Of a stretch of 40,632 nucleotides of DNA, positions 28,020-35,445 are shown in pieces. Numbering within the stretch: position 1 is the stretch's first letter; every line of letters begins with the position of its first letter. The DNA comes from Phycisphaerales bacterium. Its GTDB lineage: Bacteria > Planctomycetota > UBA1135 > UBA2386. The position numbers were made by a program, and so were the translations under genes. The notes under the pieces were generated by a model. That model saw only the letters and a program-made list of their open reading frames with translations. It did not search any database and was not told the origin of the DNA. Location: NCBI GenBank assembly GCA_020247305.1, contig JADCJE010000067.1, positions 1 to 40,632 of the forward strand, written 5' to 3'.

Positions 28020-28080
28020 GACGGAACCCCGGTGCACCAACGCGACCTTTCGCGTAGAAAGGTCGCCCTTGGGTTCCGTC
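28020..28080 (+). promoter_or_regulatory. Nested perfect inverted repeats between the fasciclin and sigK genes
   Basis: The outer arms GACGGAACCC (28020-28029) and GGGTTCCGTC (28071-28080) are exact reverse complements. Inside them lies a second perfect hairpin, GCGACCTTTC (28042-28051), loop GCGTA, GAAAGGTCGC (28057-28066). The transcript could form a long stem ending 3 bases before the sigK ATG at 28084. There is no T-run after it, so it is not a standard terminator. It could be an operator, an attenuator, a processing site that uncouples the FAS1 mRNA from sigK, or a translation block on sigK. Confidence 0.7.
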
Positions 28081-28083
28081 AGC

Positions 28084-28638
28084 ATGGTCGAACCACTCCT
28101 GCCCCGAATCGCCAGCGGTGACACGGCCGCCGTCAGCGAGTTCCTGCGCCGCCACACCGGCCTCGTGCTGGGGCAGGCGCGGCGCTTCTGCCGCAATCCG
28201 CAAGACGCTGAGGACGCGGTCCAGGACATCTTCCTGGAGATCTGGCGCAGCGCGGCCCGCTTCGACGCGACACAGGGATCGGAGACGACCTTCGTCGCGA
28301 CCATCGCCCGCCGCCGGCTGGTCGATCGCATCCGCCGGCTCACCAGCCGTCCGGCGCCCGACCTGCTGGAGGACCCGACGACGATCCAGGCGCGCCCCGA
28401 GCGCGACGGCGTCGACGTGCGCGACGAAGCCGCGCGCGCCAAGGCAGCGATGCAGAAGCTGCGCCCGGAGCAGCGGCAAGTGCTCGAACTCGCGCTCGGC
28501 CACGGGCGTTCCCATCAGGAAATCTCCACGACCTGCGGCATTCCCTTGGGCACGGTCAAGAGCCACGCCCGTCGCGGCCTGATCCGGCTGCGCAAGATGC
28601 TCGGCGTCGACAGCGACGGCGACGGGGGCAAGCAATGA
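28084..28638 (+). CDS. sigK: ECF sigma factor, SigK-like
   Basis: A 184-residue ECF sigma factor. Region 2 has the classic NPQDAEDAVQDIFLEIWRSA (DAED at 41-44, the beta-prime-binding acidic motif) and TTFVATIARRRLVDRIRR. Region 4 has LRPEQRQVLELALGHGRSHQEISTTCGIPLGTVKSHARRGLIRLRKML. The downstream gene overlaps by 4 bases (ATGA) and encodes an RskA-like anti-sigma, and a FAS1 gene precedes it, which supports the SigK-type assignment. The ATG at 28084 is preferred. An in-frame ATG at 28009 would have to translate through the perfect nested inverted repeat and gives an N-terminus unlike other ECF factors. Confidence 0.9.
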   Translation: MVEPLLPRIASGDTAAVSEFLRRHTGLVLGQARRFCRNPQDAEDAVQDIFLEIWRSAARFDATQGSETTFVATIARRRLVDRIRRLTSRPAPDLLEDPTTIQARPERDGVDVRDEAARAKAAMQKLRPEQRQVLELALGHGRSHQEISTTCGIPLGTVKSHARRGLIRLRKMLGVDSDGDGGKQ

Positions 28639-29396
28639 ACGAACTCGAGCCAACTCGCCGCGAGGAGCTGCTCGCGGACGCCGCGCTCGGCTGGGTCGAC
28701 GACGCCGACCGCGCCGAACTCGACGCCCTGCTCGCCGACCCGTCGGCCGAACGTGACCGCGCCGCGCTCGAACGCGCGGCGGCGATCGGAGGTCTCGCGG
28801 CCGCGCCTGCCGACGGCGAGGCTGCCGCGTTGCTGGCGATGGCCGCGCGGTTGCACGCCGACGCCGCCTCGTACTTCGCCGCGCAGCGCGCGCGCACGGT
28901 CGCGCCTGCACGCATCTGGCGCGCCGCGCCTTGGCTGTTGGCGGCGGCGAGCGTCGTCCTGGCGCTCTGGCCGCAGGGCGAGCCGGCGGCGGTCGAGATG
29001 GCGCCGGCAGTCGCGCGCTCGGCGCTGATGCAGCGCCCGAGCACGGAGTGGGTGCAGTGGAACTGGCAGCCGGGGCCGAGCCTGCGCCAAGCCCCGCTCG
29101 CCGGGGACGTCGTGTGGGCCGTCGGTCGCGACGAAGGCTACCTGCGCCTGCGCGGCCTGCCGCCGCTCGATCCGGGGCTCCGCTACCAGCTCTGGGTCGT
29201 CGACGGCAAGCGCCAGGGTCCGCCGGTAGATGGCGGCCTGCTGCCGCCGCTCGGCCAGGTCGCCGACGAGGTGATCGTGCACGTGCACGCCAAGCTGCCG
29301 GTGCAATCGGAGTCGGCCTTCGTGCTGACGATCGAAGCCGCCGAGGGCGTCGTGGTCTCCTCGCAGGAGTACGTCGCCGCGATCGCCAAGCCCTGA
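28635..29396 (+). CDS. rskA: RskA-like membrane anti-sigma factor
   Basis: A 253-residue single-pass protein. The cytosolic part (1 to about 93) begins with a short helical anti-sigma segment (RREELLADAALGWVDDADRAELDALLADP). The membrane segment is about 95-112 (IWRAAPWLLAAASVVLALW). The periplasmic part (about 115-253) carries the RskA C-terminal domain pattern GYLRLRGLPPLDPGLRYQLWVVDGKRQGPPVDGGLLPP... FVLTIEAAEGV. In mycobacteria RskA holds SigK inactive until it is cleaved by regulated proteolysis. The ATGA overlap with sigK implies matched production of both. The partner gene is unambiguous from position. Confidence 0.9.
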   Translation: MNELEPTRREELLADAALGWVDDADRAELDALLADPSAERDRAALERAAAIGGLAAAPADGEAAALLAMAARLHADAASYFAAQRARTVAPARIWRAAPWLLAAASVVLALWPQGEPAAVEMAPAVARSALMQRPSTEWVQWNWQPGPSLRQAPLAGDVVWAVGRDEGYLRLRGLPPLDPGLRYQLWVVDGKRQGPPVDGGLLPPLGQVADEVIVHVHAKLPVQSESAFVLTIEAAEGVVVSSQEYVAAIAKP

Positions 29397-29400
29397 CCGC

Positions 29401-29417
29401 CCCCGTTGGCGGCGGGG
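29401..29417 (+). terminator. Possible terminator hairpin after rskA
   Basis: CCCCG (29401-29405), a 7-base loop, and CGGGG (29413-29417), starting 4 bases after the rskA stop and followed by TAGGCGTTTGGTT, which is relatively T-rich for this DNA. A 99-base gap follows before the next gene. Confidence 0.35.
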
Positions 29418-29495
29418 TAGGCGTTTGGTTCGCGGCGCGGGCGGCGCCGACGACGCCTTTGCATCCGCGCCGGCGGCCGGGGCGAACCCTGCGCC

Positions 29496-30341
29496 ATGCG
29501 CCATGCCCTCGCCGCCGCCCTCTTCCTCGCCACCGCCCAGGTCGCCGTAGCCCAGACGCGGCTGTACGACCCGGTGGATGCGCCGGCGCGCGCGACGGCC
29601 GCTGCCGTGCTGTCGTACGGAGTCGCCGCTGGCAAGTCGGATGGGGACGTCGGGGTCGAGCGCCTGCGCGCCGCGATCGCGACCGCCTGTGCCTGCCTGC
29701 CCGCCGGCTCGGCGGCCCGCGCCAACGCCGAGCAACTGCGTGCGGCCGACGGCGACGCCAAGGCGCTCGCCAAGCAGGCCGCGGCCCTCGCCGGCGACCT
29801 CGCCTTCCGCCCCGTCGCCGAGGCCGAACTGCCGGCCGGCGTGCCGGGCTTCGCGGTGCTCGACGAGATCGAGGTGCGCACGTACCCGACCTACCGCATG
29901 GTCAAGACGGCGATGAAGGGCGGCTCGATGGGCGCGTTCTGGCCGCTGTTCAACCACATCAAGGACAACGAGATCGCCATGACCACGCCGGTGCAGGTCG
30001 ACTACGCCGAGGACGGCGAGCGCCAGCGCGAGGCGTCGATGGCGTTCCTGTACGGCTCGCCCGACCTCGGCCCGCTGCGCAAGGACGGCGCGGTCGAGGT
30101 CGTCGACGTGCCGCCGCTGACCGTGCTGACGCTCGGCTCGCGCGGGTACGACCGCAAGGGCCGCGTCGAGGAGCTGCGCGAGCGCATGAACGGCTGGCTC
30201 GCCGACCACCCGGAGTGGGAGGTCGCCGGGCCGATGCGCACGATGGGCTACAACAGCCCGTCGGTCGCCGGCAACCGCCGCTACTTCGAGGTGCAGATCC
30301 CGATCAAGCCGAAGGCGGCCAAGGGGCAGGACGCGCAGTGA
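29496..30341 (+). CDS. Secreted SOUL-family heme-binding protein
   Basis: A 281-residue exported protein. The signal peptide is MRHALAAALFLATAQVAVAQ, followed by about 90 residues of Ala-rich helix. Residues about 115-275 are a SOUL/HBP domain with the signature VLDEIEVRTYPTYRMVKTAMKGGSMGAFWPLFNHIKDNEIAMTTPVQVDY (the EIxMTxPV block) and ending RRYFEVQIPI. SOUL proteins bind heme or tetrapyrroles; no fixed axial histidine can be assigned with certainty here. Proximity to a B12 sensor and an ECF system suggests tetrapyrrole or photo-oxidative stress handling. The next gene begins 34 bases later. Confidence 0.88.
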   Translation: MRHALAAALFLATAQVAVAQTRLYDPVDAPARATAAAVLSYGVAAGKSDGDVGVERLRAAIATACACLPAGSAARANAEQLRAADGDAKALAKQAAALAGDLAFRPVAEAELPAGVPGFAVLDEIEVRTYPTYRMVKTAMKGGSMGAFWPLFNHIKDNEIAMTTPVQVDYAEDGERQREASMAFLYGSPDLGPLRKDGAVEVVDVPPLTVLTLGSRGYDRKGRVEELRERMNGWLADHPEWEVAGPMRTMGYNSPSVAGNRRYFEVQIPIKPKAAKGQDAQ

Positions 30342-30375
30342 GCCGCGCCGCCGCGAGCGCCCGGGAGATCGCCGC

Positions 30376-30912
30376 ATGACCGCCGCCGCCGCCGCGCCCG
30401 CCGTGCCCGCCGCCCTGCCGCGCGGCGCCGCCGTGTTGCGCTGCGAGTTCTGGACGCCGGCCCCGGTCGCCGACGTCTGGCCGTTCTTCGCCGACGCCGG
30501 CAACCTGCAGGAGCTGACGCCGCCCTGGCTCGACTTCCGCATCCTGACGCCGCGGCCGATCCCGATGCACGTCGACGCGCGCATCGAGTACCGCATCCGC
30601 ATCCGCGGCATCCCCGTGCGCTGGCGCACGCGCATCGCCGAATGGCAACCGCTCGTCCGCTTCGTCGACGAGCAGGAGAAGGGCCCGTACCGCGTCTGGC
30701 GCCACACGCACACGTTCGAACCGCGCGACGGCGGCACGATGCTCGGCGACCATGTCGTCTTCGCGGTGCCCGGCGGCCCGCTGGCCCCGCTGCTGCGGCG
30801 GTGGTGGGTCGAGCCCGACGTGCTCCGCATCTTCCGGTTCCGGCTGGAGCGCATGGCCGCCCGCTTCGGCGGTTCCGGCGGCCGCGTCTGGATCGAGCCG
30901 GGCGCGCGCTGA
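30376..30912 (+). CDS. SRPBCC (START/cyclase-fold) ligand-binding protein
   Basis: A 178-residue protein without a signal peptide. The SRPBCC fold is recognisable from CEFWTPAPVADVWPFFADAGNLQELTPPWLDFRIL, followed by YRIRIRGIPVRWRTRIAEWQPLVRFVDEQEKGPYRVWRHTHTFEPRDGGTMLGDHVVFAVPGGP. This subtype is often found next to, or fused with, TIGR01777 SDR proteins and in light- or stress-induced gene groups. Its hydrophobic ligand is unknown. It is the last gene of the presumed SOUL-SRPBCC pair, and a 234-base gap separates it from the flagellar operon. Confidence 0.85.
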   Translation: MTAAAAAPAVPAALPRGAAVLRCEFWTPAPVADVWPFFADAGNLQELTPPWLDFRILTPRPIPMHVDARIEYRIRIRGIPVRWRTRIAEWQPLVRFVDEQEKGPYRVWRHTHTFEPRDGGTMLGDHVVFAVPGGPLAPLLRRWWVEPDVLRIFRFRLERMAARFGGSGGRVWIEPGAR

Positions 30913-31146
30913 CGGCGCGCCGGCGCCGCAAGCGATCGCCGTCCGCCCGTGCCGCGCACTGGCCCGCAGGGCCGCGCGGCAACGTCCTGCCGCGGCCGCT
31001 GCCTCCGGCGCCGGCGGATGTCGGGAACAAGACCCCGTAGCAGGCCGCGACAGCGACCGCCGGCCCCGCGTCTCGCCGATCGCCAACTCCCGGTCTCAAG
31101 GCGGGAACCGTCGCGTGCCGATGCTTCAGGGCAAGGCAAGGCAATC
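30913..31146. other. 234-base gap before the flagellar operon; promoter region by position
   Basis: No gene is supported here. It must contain the start of transcription for flgB to fliN unless the operon is read through from upstream. A GCCGATGC (31117-31124) with TCAAGGCG 13 bases before it (31096-31103) is faintly sigma-28-like, but its spacing is two bases too long. A 9-codon frame (ATG at 31121) ends in a TGA that overlaps the flgB ATG. Confidence 0.35.
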
Positions 31147-31494
31147 ATGATCGACTTCGATCGCGACATCTCGTTCCAACGGCGCATGCTCGACGTGCTC
31201 GACGCGCGCTCGAAGGCGGGTTTGCACAACCTCGCCAACCAGGACGTCGCCGGCTTCAAGCGCTACGTGGTGCGCTTCGAGGACCTGCTCAAGCAGGCCG
31301 AGGCGGGCGGCAGCGGCGCCGAGGACGTCGAGCCGGTCACCGAGCGCGACCAATCCGGTCGCCCGGGCGCCAACAACGTCGTCGTGATGGAGGAACTGGC
31401 CATGCTCGGCAAGACCTCGCTGCTGCACGACATGATGACGCGCCGCGTCGGCAGCTACTTCGCCACCCTCAACAAGGCCGTGGTCGGCAGGTGA
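31147..31494 (+). CDS. flgB: Flagellar basal-body rod protein FlgB
   Basis: A 115-residue proximal rod subunit. The pattern FDRDISFQRRMLDVLDARSKAGLHNLANQDVAGFKRYVVRFEDLLKQA is the FlgB/FlgC rod-protein N-terminus (the ANxxTPGYK-type motif appears as ANQDVAGFKR). The C-terminal helix HDMMTRRVGSYFATLNKAVVGR is the conserved end that packs in the rod. The protein is a little shorter than E. coli FlgB. It is the first gene of the flagellar operon, and its stop overlaps the GTG of flgC (GTGA). Confidence 0.88.
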   Translation: MIDFDRDISFQRRMLDVLDARSKAGLHNLANQDVAGFKRYVVRFEDLLKQAEAGGSGAEDVEPVTERDQSGRPGANNVVVMEELAMLGKTSLLHDMMTRRVGSYFATLNKAVVGR

Positions 31495-31958
31495 TCCAGA
31501 TGACCGATCCGATGAAGGGCGTCTTCCGCGGCTTCGACATCGCCGGCGCCGGCCTGCGGGCCCAGCTGCAGCGGTCCGAGGTCGTCGCCAGCAACCTCGG
31601 CAACATGCACCGCACGGGCAACGCCAAGAACGAGCCCTACCGGCGCAAGGTCGTCGTGTTCGAGGAACTGCTGGAGCAGGCGAGCCGCGGCGCCGCCGGC
31701 GGCGGCAGTGGGCGCGACATGGCCGCCGGCGGCGTCGCCGTGGCGAAGGTCGCCGAGGACCAGTCGCCGTTCCCCGTCTACCACCAGCCCGGCCACCCGG
31801 ACGCCGACGAGAACGGCCAGGTCATGGGCAGCAACGTCGAGCTCTTCCGCGAACTGATCGACATGCAGGCCATCGAACGCAACTTCGACGCCAACCTGAC
31901 GGCGATGCGGACCTACCGCTCGATGCTGCAGAACTCGATCACCAACCTGCGCGGCTGA
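31491..31958 (+). CDS. flgC: Flagellar basal-body rod protein FlgC
   Basis: A 155-residue rod subunit. The N-terminal FRGFDIAGAGLRAQLQRSEVVASNLGNMHRTG contains the rod/hook family ANxxN-type motif. The C-terminus GSNVELFRELIDMQAIERNFDANLTAMRTYRSMLQNSITNL is the standard FlgC end (VNxxxEMxxMxxAxRxYxAN). The GTG at 31491 overlaps the flgB stop and is chosen for that coupling; an ATG three codons later is an alternative. Length is normal. Confidence 0.92.
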   Translation: MIQMTDPMKGVFRGFDIAGAGLRAQLQRSEVVASNLGNMHRTGNAKNEPYRRKVVVFEELLEQASRGAAGGGSGRDMAAGGVAVAKVAEDQSPFPVYHQPGHPDADENGQVMGSNVELFRELIDMQAIERNFDANLTAMRTYRSMLQNSITNLRG

Positions 31959-31968
31959 GGCCTGAACC

Positions 31969-32337
31969 ATGAGCGGCATCGACATCGGCGGCATCGGCAG
32001 GGGCGGCGGCGACCCGTGGCGGACGGGGCTGCGGCCCGTCGGCCTGGACGTCGCGCGGCCCGTCCAGGATCCGCGGCGCGGCGACGGCGCGGCCGTCGAG
32101 GGCACGGCGGAGGGCGCGCGCGGCTTCGGCGGCATGTTGACCGACGCGCTGGAGACGGTGCAGTCGCTGCAGGCCGACACGCGCGCGAAGACGCGCGGCC
32201 TCGCGCTCGGCGAGGACGTCGACGTGCACGACGTGATGATCGCGGCCAACAAGAGCGAGGTCGCCTTCAACCTCGTGCTCGAGGTCCGCAACAAGATGGT
32301 CGAGGCGTGGGAGAAGCTCAGCCGTTCGGTGATGTGA
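31969..32337 (+). CDS. fliE: Flagellar hook-basal body protein FliE
   Basis: FliE joins the MS ring to the rod. The 122-residue protein has a Gly-rich, poorly conserved N-terminus (1 to about 48), and then the recognised part FGGMLTDALETVQSLQADTRAKTRGLALGEDVDVHDVMIAANKSEVAFNLVLEVRNKMVEAWEKLSRSVM, which matches the FliE C-terminal helices well. Position between flgC and fliF is canonical. The stop is followed by one base and then the fliF ATG. Confidence 0.93.
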   Translation: MSGIDIGGIGRGGGDPWRTGLRPVGLDVARPVQDPRRGDGAAVEGTAEGARGFGGMLTDALETVQSLQADTRAKTRGLALGEDVDVHDVMIAANKSEVAFNLVLEVRNKMVEAWEKLSRSVM

Positions 32338-32338
32338 C

Positions 32339-33826
32339 ATGCGCAACGCCTTCCAGGACGTCATCTCGCAGATCAAGGGCATCTGGAGCCGTCTCGACGG
32401 CGGCCAGCGGCTGGTCGTGTCGGCGGTCACCGCCGCGACGGTCGCCGGCCTCTCCGCCATCGTCTGGTTCGCCGGACGACCGAGCTACGAGACGGTGTTC
32501 ACCGCCCGCACCAACGAGGACATCGAGCGCGTCGAGCGCGCCCTGCAGCAGGCCGGCGTGGCCTGGCAGGTCGGGCCGGGCCGCTCGTTCCAGGTCGAGC
32601 GGGCCAAGATCGACGTCGCCAGCATGGCGATCGCCAAGGAAGGCCTGATGGGGGCGTCGTCGTCGCCGGCGATCGGCGGCGGCCTCAGCCTCGTCGAGGA
32701 CGCCGAGACAAAGGCCTGGCGGCTCGACGCCGCCTCGCGCGCCGGCGCCGAGGCCGCGATCCAGCAGCTCGAAGGCGTCGTGCAGGCGACCGTGACCGCC
32801 AGCCGGCCGCGCAAGATGGCGGCGTTCCGCGACCGCGACGCCGAGAACCGCCCGAGCGCGACCGTGGTGCTCAAGCTGCGCGCCGGAGCGTCGTTCGACG
32901 CCATCGCACGCGCCGCGTCGTCGATCGCCGGCTCGCAGCTGATGGTGCCGCCGACCAACATCGAGGTCGTCAGCGCCTCCGGCGGCCAGCGCTTCCGCTA
33001 CGACCCGGACCGCGACGCCGGCTCGGGCTCGTCGGAGTTCCTCAACCTGCAGCGCACGCTCAGCGAGGATCGCACGCGGCTCGCGCAGGAGCGCCTCGAC
33101 CAGCTGTGGCCGGGCAAGACCTCCGTCGCAGTCGCCGTCGAGCTCGATCCAGCGTGGGAGATCCGCAGCGAGAAGGTCGTGCCGACCGAGGCGCTGGTCG
33201 CCTCCGAGACGCTGAAGAAGGACACCACCGAGTCGGGCGGCGGAACGACCGCTGCCGACGGCCGCAACTCCAGCAAGAACGAGGTCAAGGAGCGCAAGTA
33301 CGTCACCGAGGTCGGCGAGCGGCGCAGCGGCAAGCTGATGCCGGAGATCAAGCGCATGACCGTCGCGGTGCTGCACGACCGCTCGCTGCTCGACGCTCCC
33401 GGCTTCAACAAGTCCGACCTGGAGAACGCCGTCAAGGCGATCGTCGGCTGGGATCCGGCGCGCGACAAACCCGACGCCTTCAGCACGCTGGTCGGCGAGT
33501 TCGCGCCGGCCGAGGCGATGCCGGAGCCGGTCGCCGGTCCGGGCGCCGCCGAGACGGCGCTGCGCTGGGCCCCGACCGTCGGCCAGGTCGTCGGCGTGCT
33601 GGTCGTGCTCTTCTTCCTGCGCGGCATGTTCCGCCGCGTCGCGAAGGCCCCGGCGGCGGCCGCGTCGGCCGACGCCGAGCCGGCGCGGGCGGAGGAGAAC
33701 TTCGACAGTCTGCCGCCAGAAGAGCAGCAGAAGCGCATGCGCCGCGAGATCGAGCGTTCCATCGCCGAGGATCCGGCCGCGCTCGCCCGGCTGTTCGAGT
33801 CGTGGCTCGTGGAACAGAAGAGCTGA
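32339..33826 (+). CDS. fliF: Flagellar MS-ring protein FliF
   Basis: FliF forms the membrane ring on which the flagellum is built. The 495-residue protein has a first membrane segment at about 26-46 (VVSAVTAATVAGLSAIVWFAG), the ring-building motifs (YETVFTARTNEDIERVERALQQAGVAWQV, then AIQQLEGVVQATVTASRP), a long Ser/Gly/Thr-rich beta-collar region (about 270-340), a second membrane segment (about 404-424) and a short cytosolic tail ending EDPAALARLFESWLVEQ, the FliG-binding helix. It is slightly shorter than E. coli FliF (about 550), mainly in the collar. fliG starts 20 bases downstream. Confidence 0.95.
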   Translation: MRNAFQDVISQIKGIWSRLDGGQRLVVSAVTAATVAGLSAIVWFAGRPSYETVFTARTNEDIERVERALQQAGVAWQVGPGRSFQVERAKIDVASMAIAKEGLMGASSSPAIGGGLSLVEDAETKAWRLDAASRAGAEAAIQQLEGVVQATVTASRPRKMAAFRDRDAENRPSATVVLKLRAGASFDAIARAASSIAGSQLMVPPTNIEVVSASGGQRFRYDPDRDAGSGSSEFLNLQRTLSEDRTRLAQERLDQLWPGKTSVAVAVELDPAWEIRSEKVVPTEALVASETLKKDTTESGGGTTAADGRNSSKNEVKERKYVTEVGERRSGKLMPEIKRMTVAVLHDRSLLDAPGFNKSDLENAVKAIVGWDPARDKPDAFSTLVGEFAPAEAMPEPVAGPGAAETALRWAPTVGQVVGVLVVLFFLRGMFRRVAKAPAAAASADAEPARAEENFDSLPPEEQQKRMRREIERSIAEDPAALARLFESWLVEQKS

Positions 33827-33846
33827 CGCCTTAGGGAACCCACACC

Positions 33847-34866
33847 ATGCTCGCCGCCGCCAAGCCGCTCACCGTCGAACGCATGATCGCGACGGTCCTG
33901 TTGTCGATCGACCAGGACCTCGCCGCGAAGGTGCTGCGCGGCTTCAGCGACGACACGCTCGACAAGGTCACGCGCGCCATGCAGGAGCTGCAGGAGCTGG
34001 CCGTCGACCGCGACGGCGTGCGCAGCTGCTACGCCTCCGCCGTCAAGCGCATGCGCCAGGGCGGCGTCGCGCTGGGCGACGTCGGCGGCATGATGAAGAG
34101 CGTGCTGTCGCGCGCCTTCGGCGAGGAGCGCAGCGCCGACGTCACGCGGCGCGCCAACAGCGACATCCTGGCCAAGCGTCCGTTCGTCGTCTTCGAGTCG
34201 ATCGGCGCCGAGGACCTCGCCCAGCTGCTCGCCGAGGAGCACCCGCAGATCGCCGCCGTGTTCCTGGCGCACATCGACCGCAAGAAGGGCGGCGAGGTGC
34301 TGCAGCACCTGGAGGAGGACGCCCGCGCCGACCTCGTGCAGCGCGTGGCGACGCTCGACCGCACGCCCGTCGACGTCGTCCAGCGCGTGCTCGAGGTCAT
34401 GCGCAAGAAGGTCAAGGACCGCGGCCTGACGGCGCTGCGCAGCGATCCGGCGTCGTGGATCAAGGCCGCCGCGTCGCTGCTCAACAACCTGGGCGGCGGC
34501 GACAAGGCCGTGCTCGACAAGATCGAGGTGCTCGACTCCGAGATCGCCGCTCAGATCCGCGAGCAGATGTTCACCTTCGACGACATCCAGAAGCTCGACA
34601 AGAAGTCGATCCAGAAGATCCTCTCGTCGGTCGACTCGCGCCAGCTCGCCGTGTCGCTGAAGGCGGCGACGCCGACCGTCGAGCAGGTCATCCTCGGCAA
34701 CCTCAGCAAGCGCGCCGCCGAGACGGTCCGCGAGGAGCGCGACAACCTCGGCCCGATGCCGCTGTCCGAGGTCCTGGCCGCCCAGGGCGAGATCCTCAAG
34801 TCGATCCGCGCCATGATCGACAAGGGCGAGATCAAGTCCGGTTCCTCCAACGAGCAGATGGTCTGA
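33847..34866 (+). CDS. fliG: Flagellar motor switch protein FliG
   Basis: The rotor protein that touches the stator and generates torque. The 339-residue protein has an N-terminal FliF-binding domain (IATVLLSIDQDLAAKVLRGFSDDTL), the middle domain with the EHPQ motif (131-134), and the C-terminal torque domain (MFTFDDIQKLDKKSIQKILSSVDSRQLAVSLKAA... RAAETVREERDNLGPMPLSEV), where charged residues interact with MotA. Length is typical. Confidence 0.96.
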   Translation: MLAAAKPLTVERMIATVLLSIDQDLAAKVLRGFSDDTLDKVTRAMQELQELAVDRDGVRSCYASAVKRMRQGGVALGDVGGMMKSVLSRAFGEERSADVTRRANSDILAKRPFVVFESIGAEDLAQLLAEEHPQIAAVFLAHIDRKKGGEVLQHLEEDARADLVQRVATLDRTPVDVVQRVLEVMRKKVKDRGLTALRSDPASWIKAAASLLNNLGGGDKAVLDKIEVLDSEIAAQIREQMFTFDDIQKLDKKSIQKILSSVDSRQLAVSLKAATPTVEQVILGNLSKRAAETVREERDNLGPMPLSEVLAAQGEILKSIRAMIDKGEIKSGSSNEQMV

Positions 34867-34869
34867 ACC

Positions 34870-35445
34870 ATGGAACTCGCCGCCACCGGAAGCGCGGAAG
34901 GCCGCCTCGTCGGCCTGCGCATGCGCGCGCGCGCGCCCGGCAGCCCCGCCGCGGTGCTGCTCGACCTGCGCCAGCGCGAACAGGATCGCCTCGCCGAGGC
35001 CGCCGCGGTGCGCGACGTCTGCGCGGCCGCACGGCAAGCCGTCGCGGCGCTGCCGGCGACGGTCGCCGGCCGCGTCGAGGAACTCGCCGGGGTCGCCACC
35101 GAACTCGGCCTCGCGCTCGCGCGCGAGCTCGTCGGCGCCGCGCTCGACAAGGGCCTCGTCGACCCGACGCCGGTCGTGCTCCGCTGTCTGCGCGATTGCG
35201 TGCACGGCACCGGCAAGGCCGACCTCGTCGTGCGGCTGAACCCGCAGGACCTCGCCGCCGTGCAGGAACGCCTGCGCGACAACGCCGAACTGCGGCAGGA
35301 GATCGCCGACGCCCGCTTCGTCGCCGATCCCGTGGTGCCGCGCGGCGGCGTGCGCGCCGAGACCGGCGCCGGCCGCCTGCTGTACGATCCGCAGGAGGTC
35401 CTTGCGCGCATCTGCGCCGAGGTCCGCCGCGAGGTGTCGTCGTGA
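34870..35445 (+). CDS. fliH: Flagellar export ATPase regulator FliH
   Basis: FliH binds FliI and escorts it to the export gate. The 191-residue protein has a charged helical stretch (about 33-80) typical of the FliH stalk, and a globular C-terminal domain with LALARELVGAALDKGLVDPTPVVLRCLRDCV and VVRLNPQDLAAVQERL, the FliH/HrpE pattern, followed by GGVRAETGAGRLLYDP. FliH is poorly conserved, so the call leans on position between fliG and fliI. Its stop overlaps the fliI GTG (GTGA). Confidence 0.85.
   Translation: MELAATGSAEGRLVGLRMRARAPGSPAAVLLDLRQREQDRLAEAAAVRDVCAAARQAVAALPATVAGRVEELAGVATELGLALARELVGAALDKGLVDPTPVVLRCLRDCVHGTGKADLVVRLNPQDLAAVQERLRDNAELRQEIADARFVADPVVPRGGVRAETGAGRLLYDPQEVLARICAEVRREVSS

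Noticed and set aside
28009..28083. Upstream ATG as the start of the SigK-like factor
   Set aside because: It would translate through two nested perfect inverted repeats and add 25 residues not seen in ECF factors. ATG 28084 gives a normal N-terminus.
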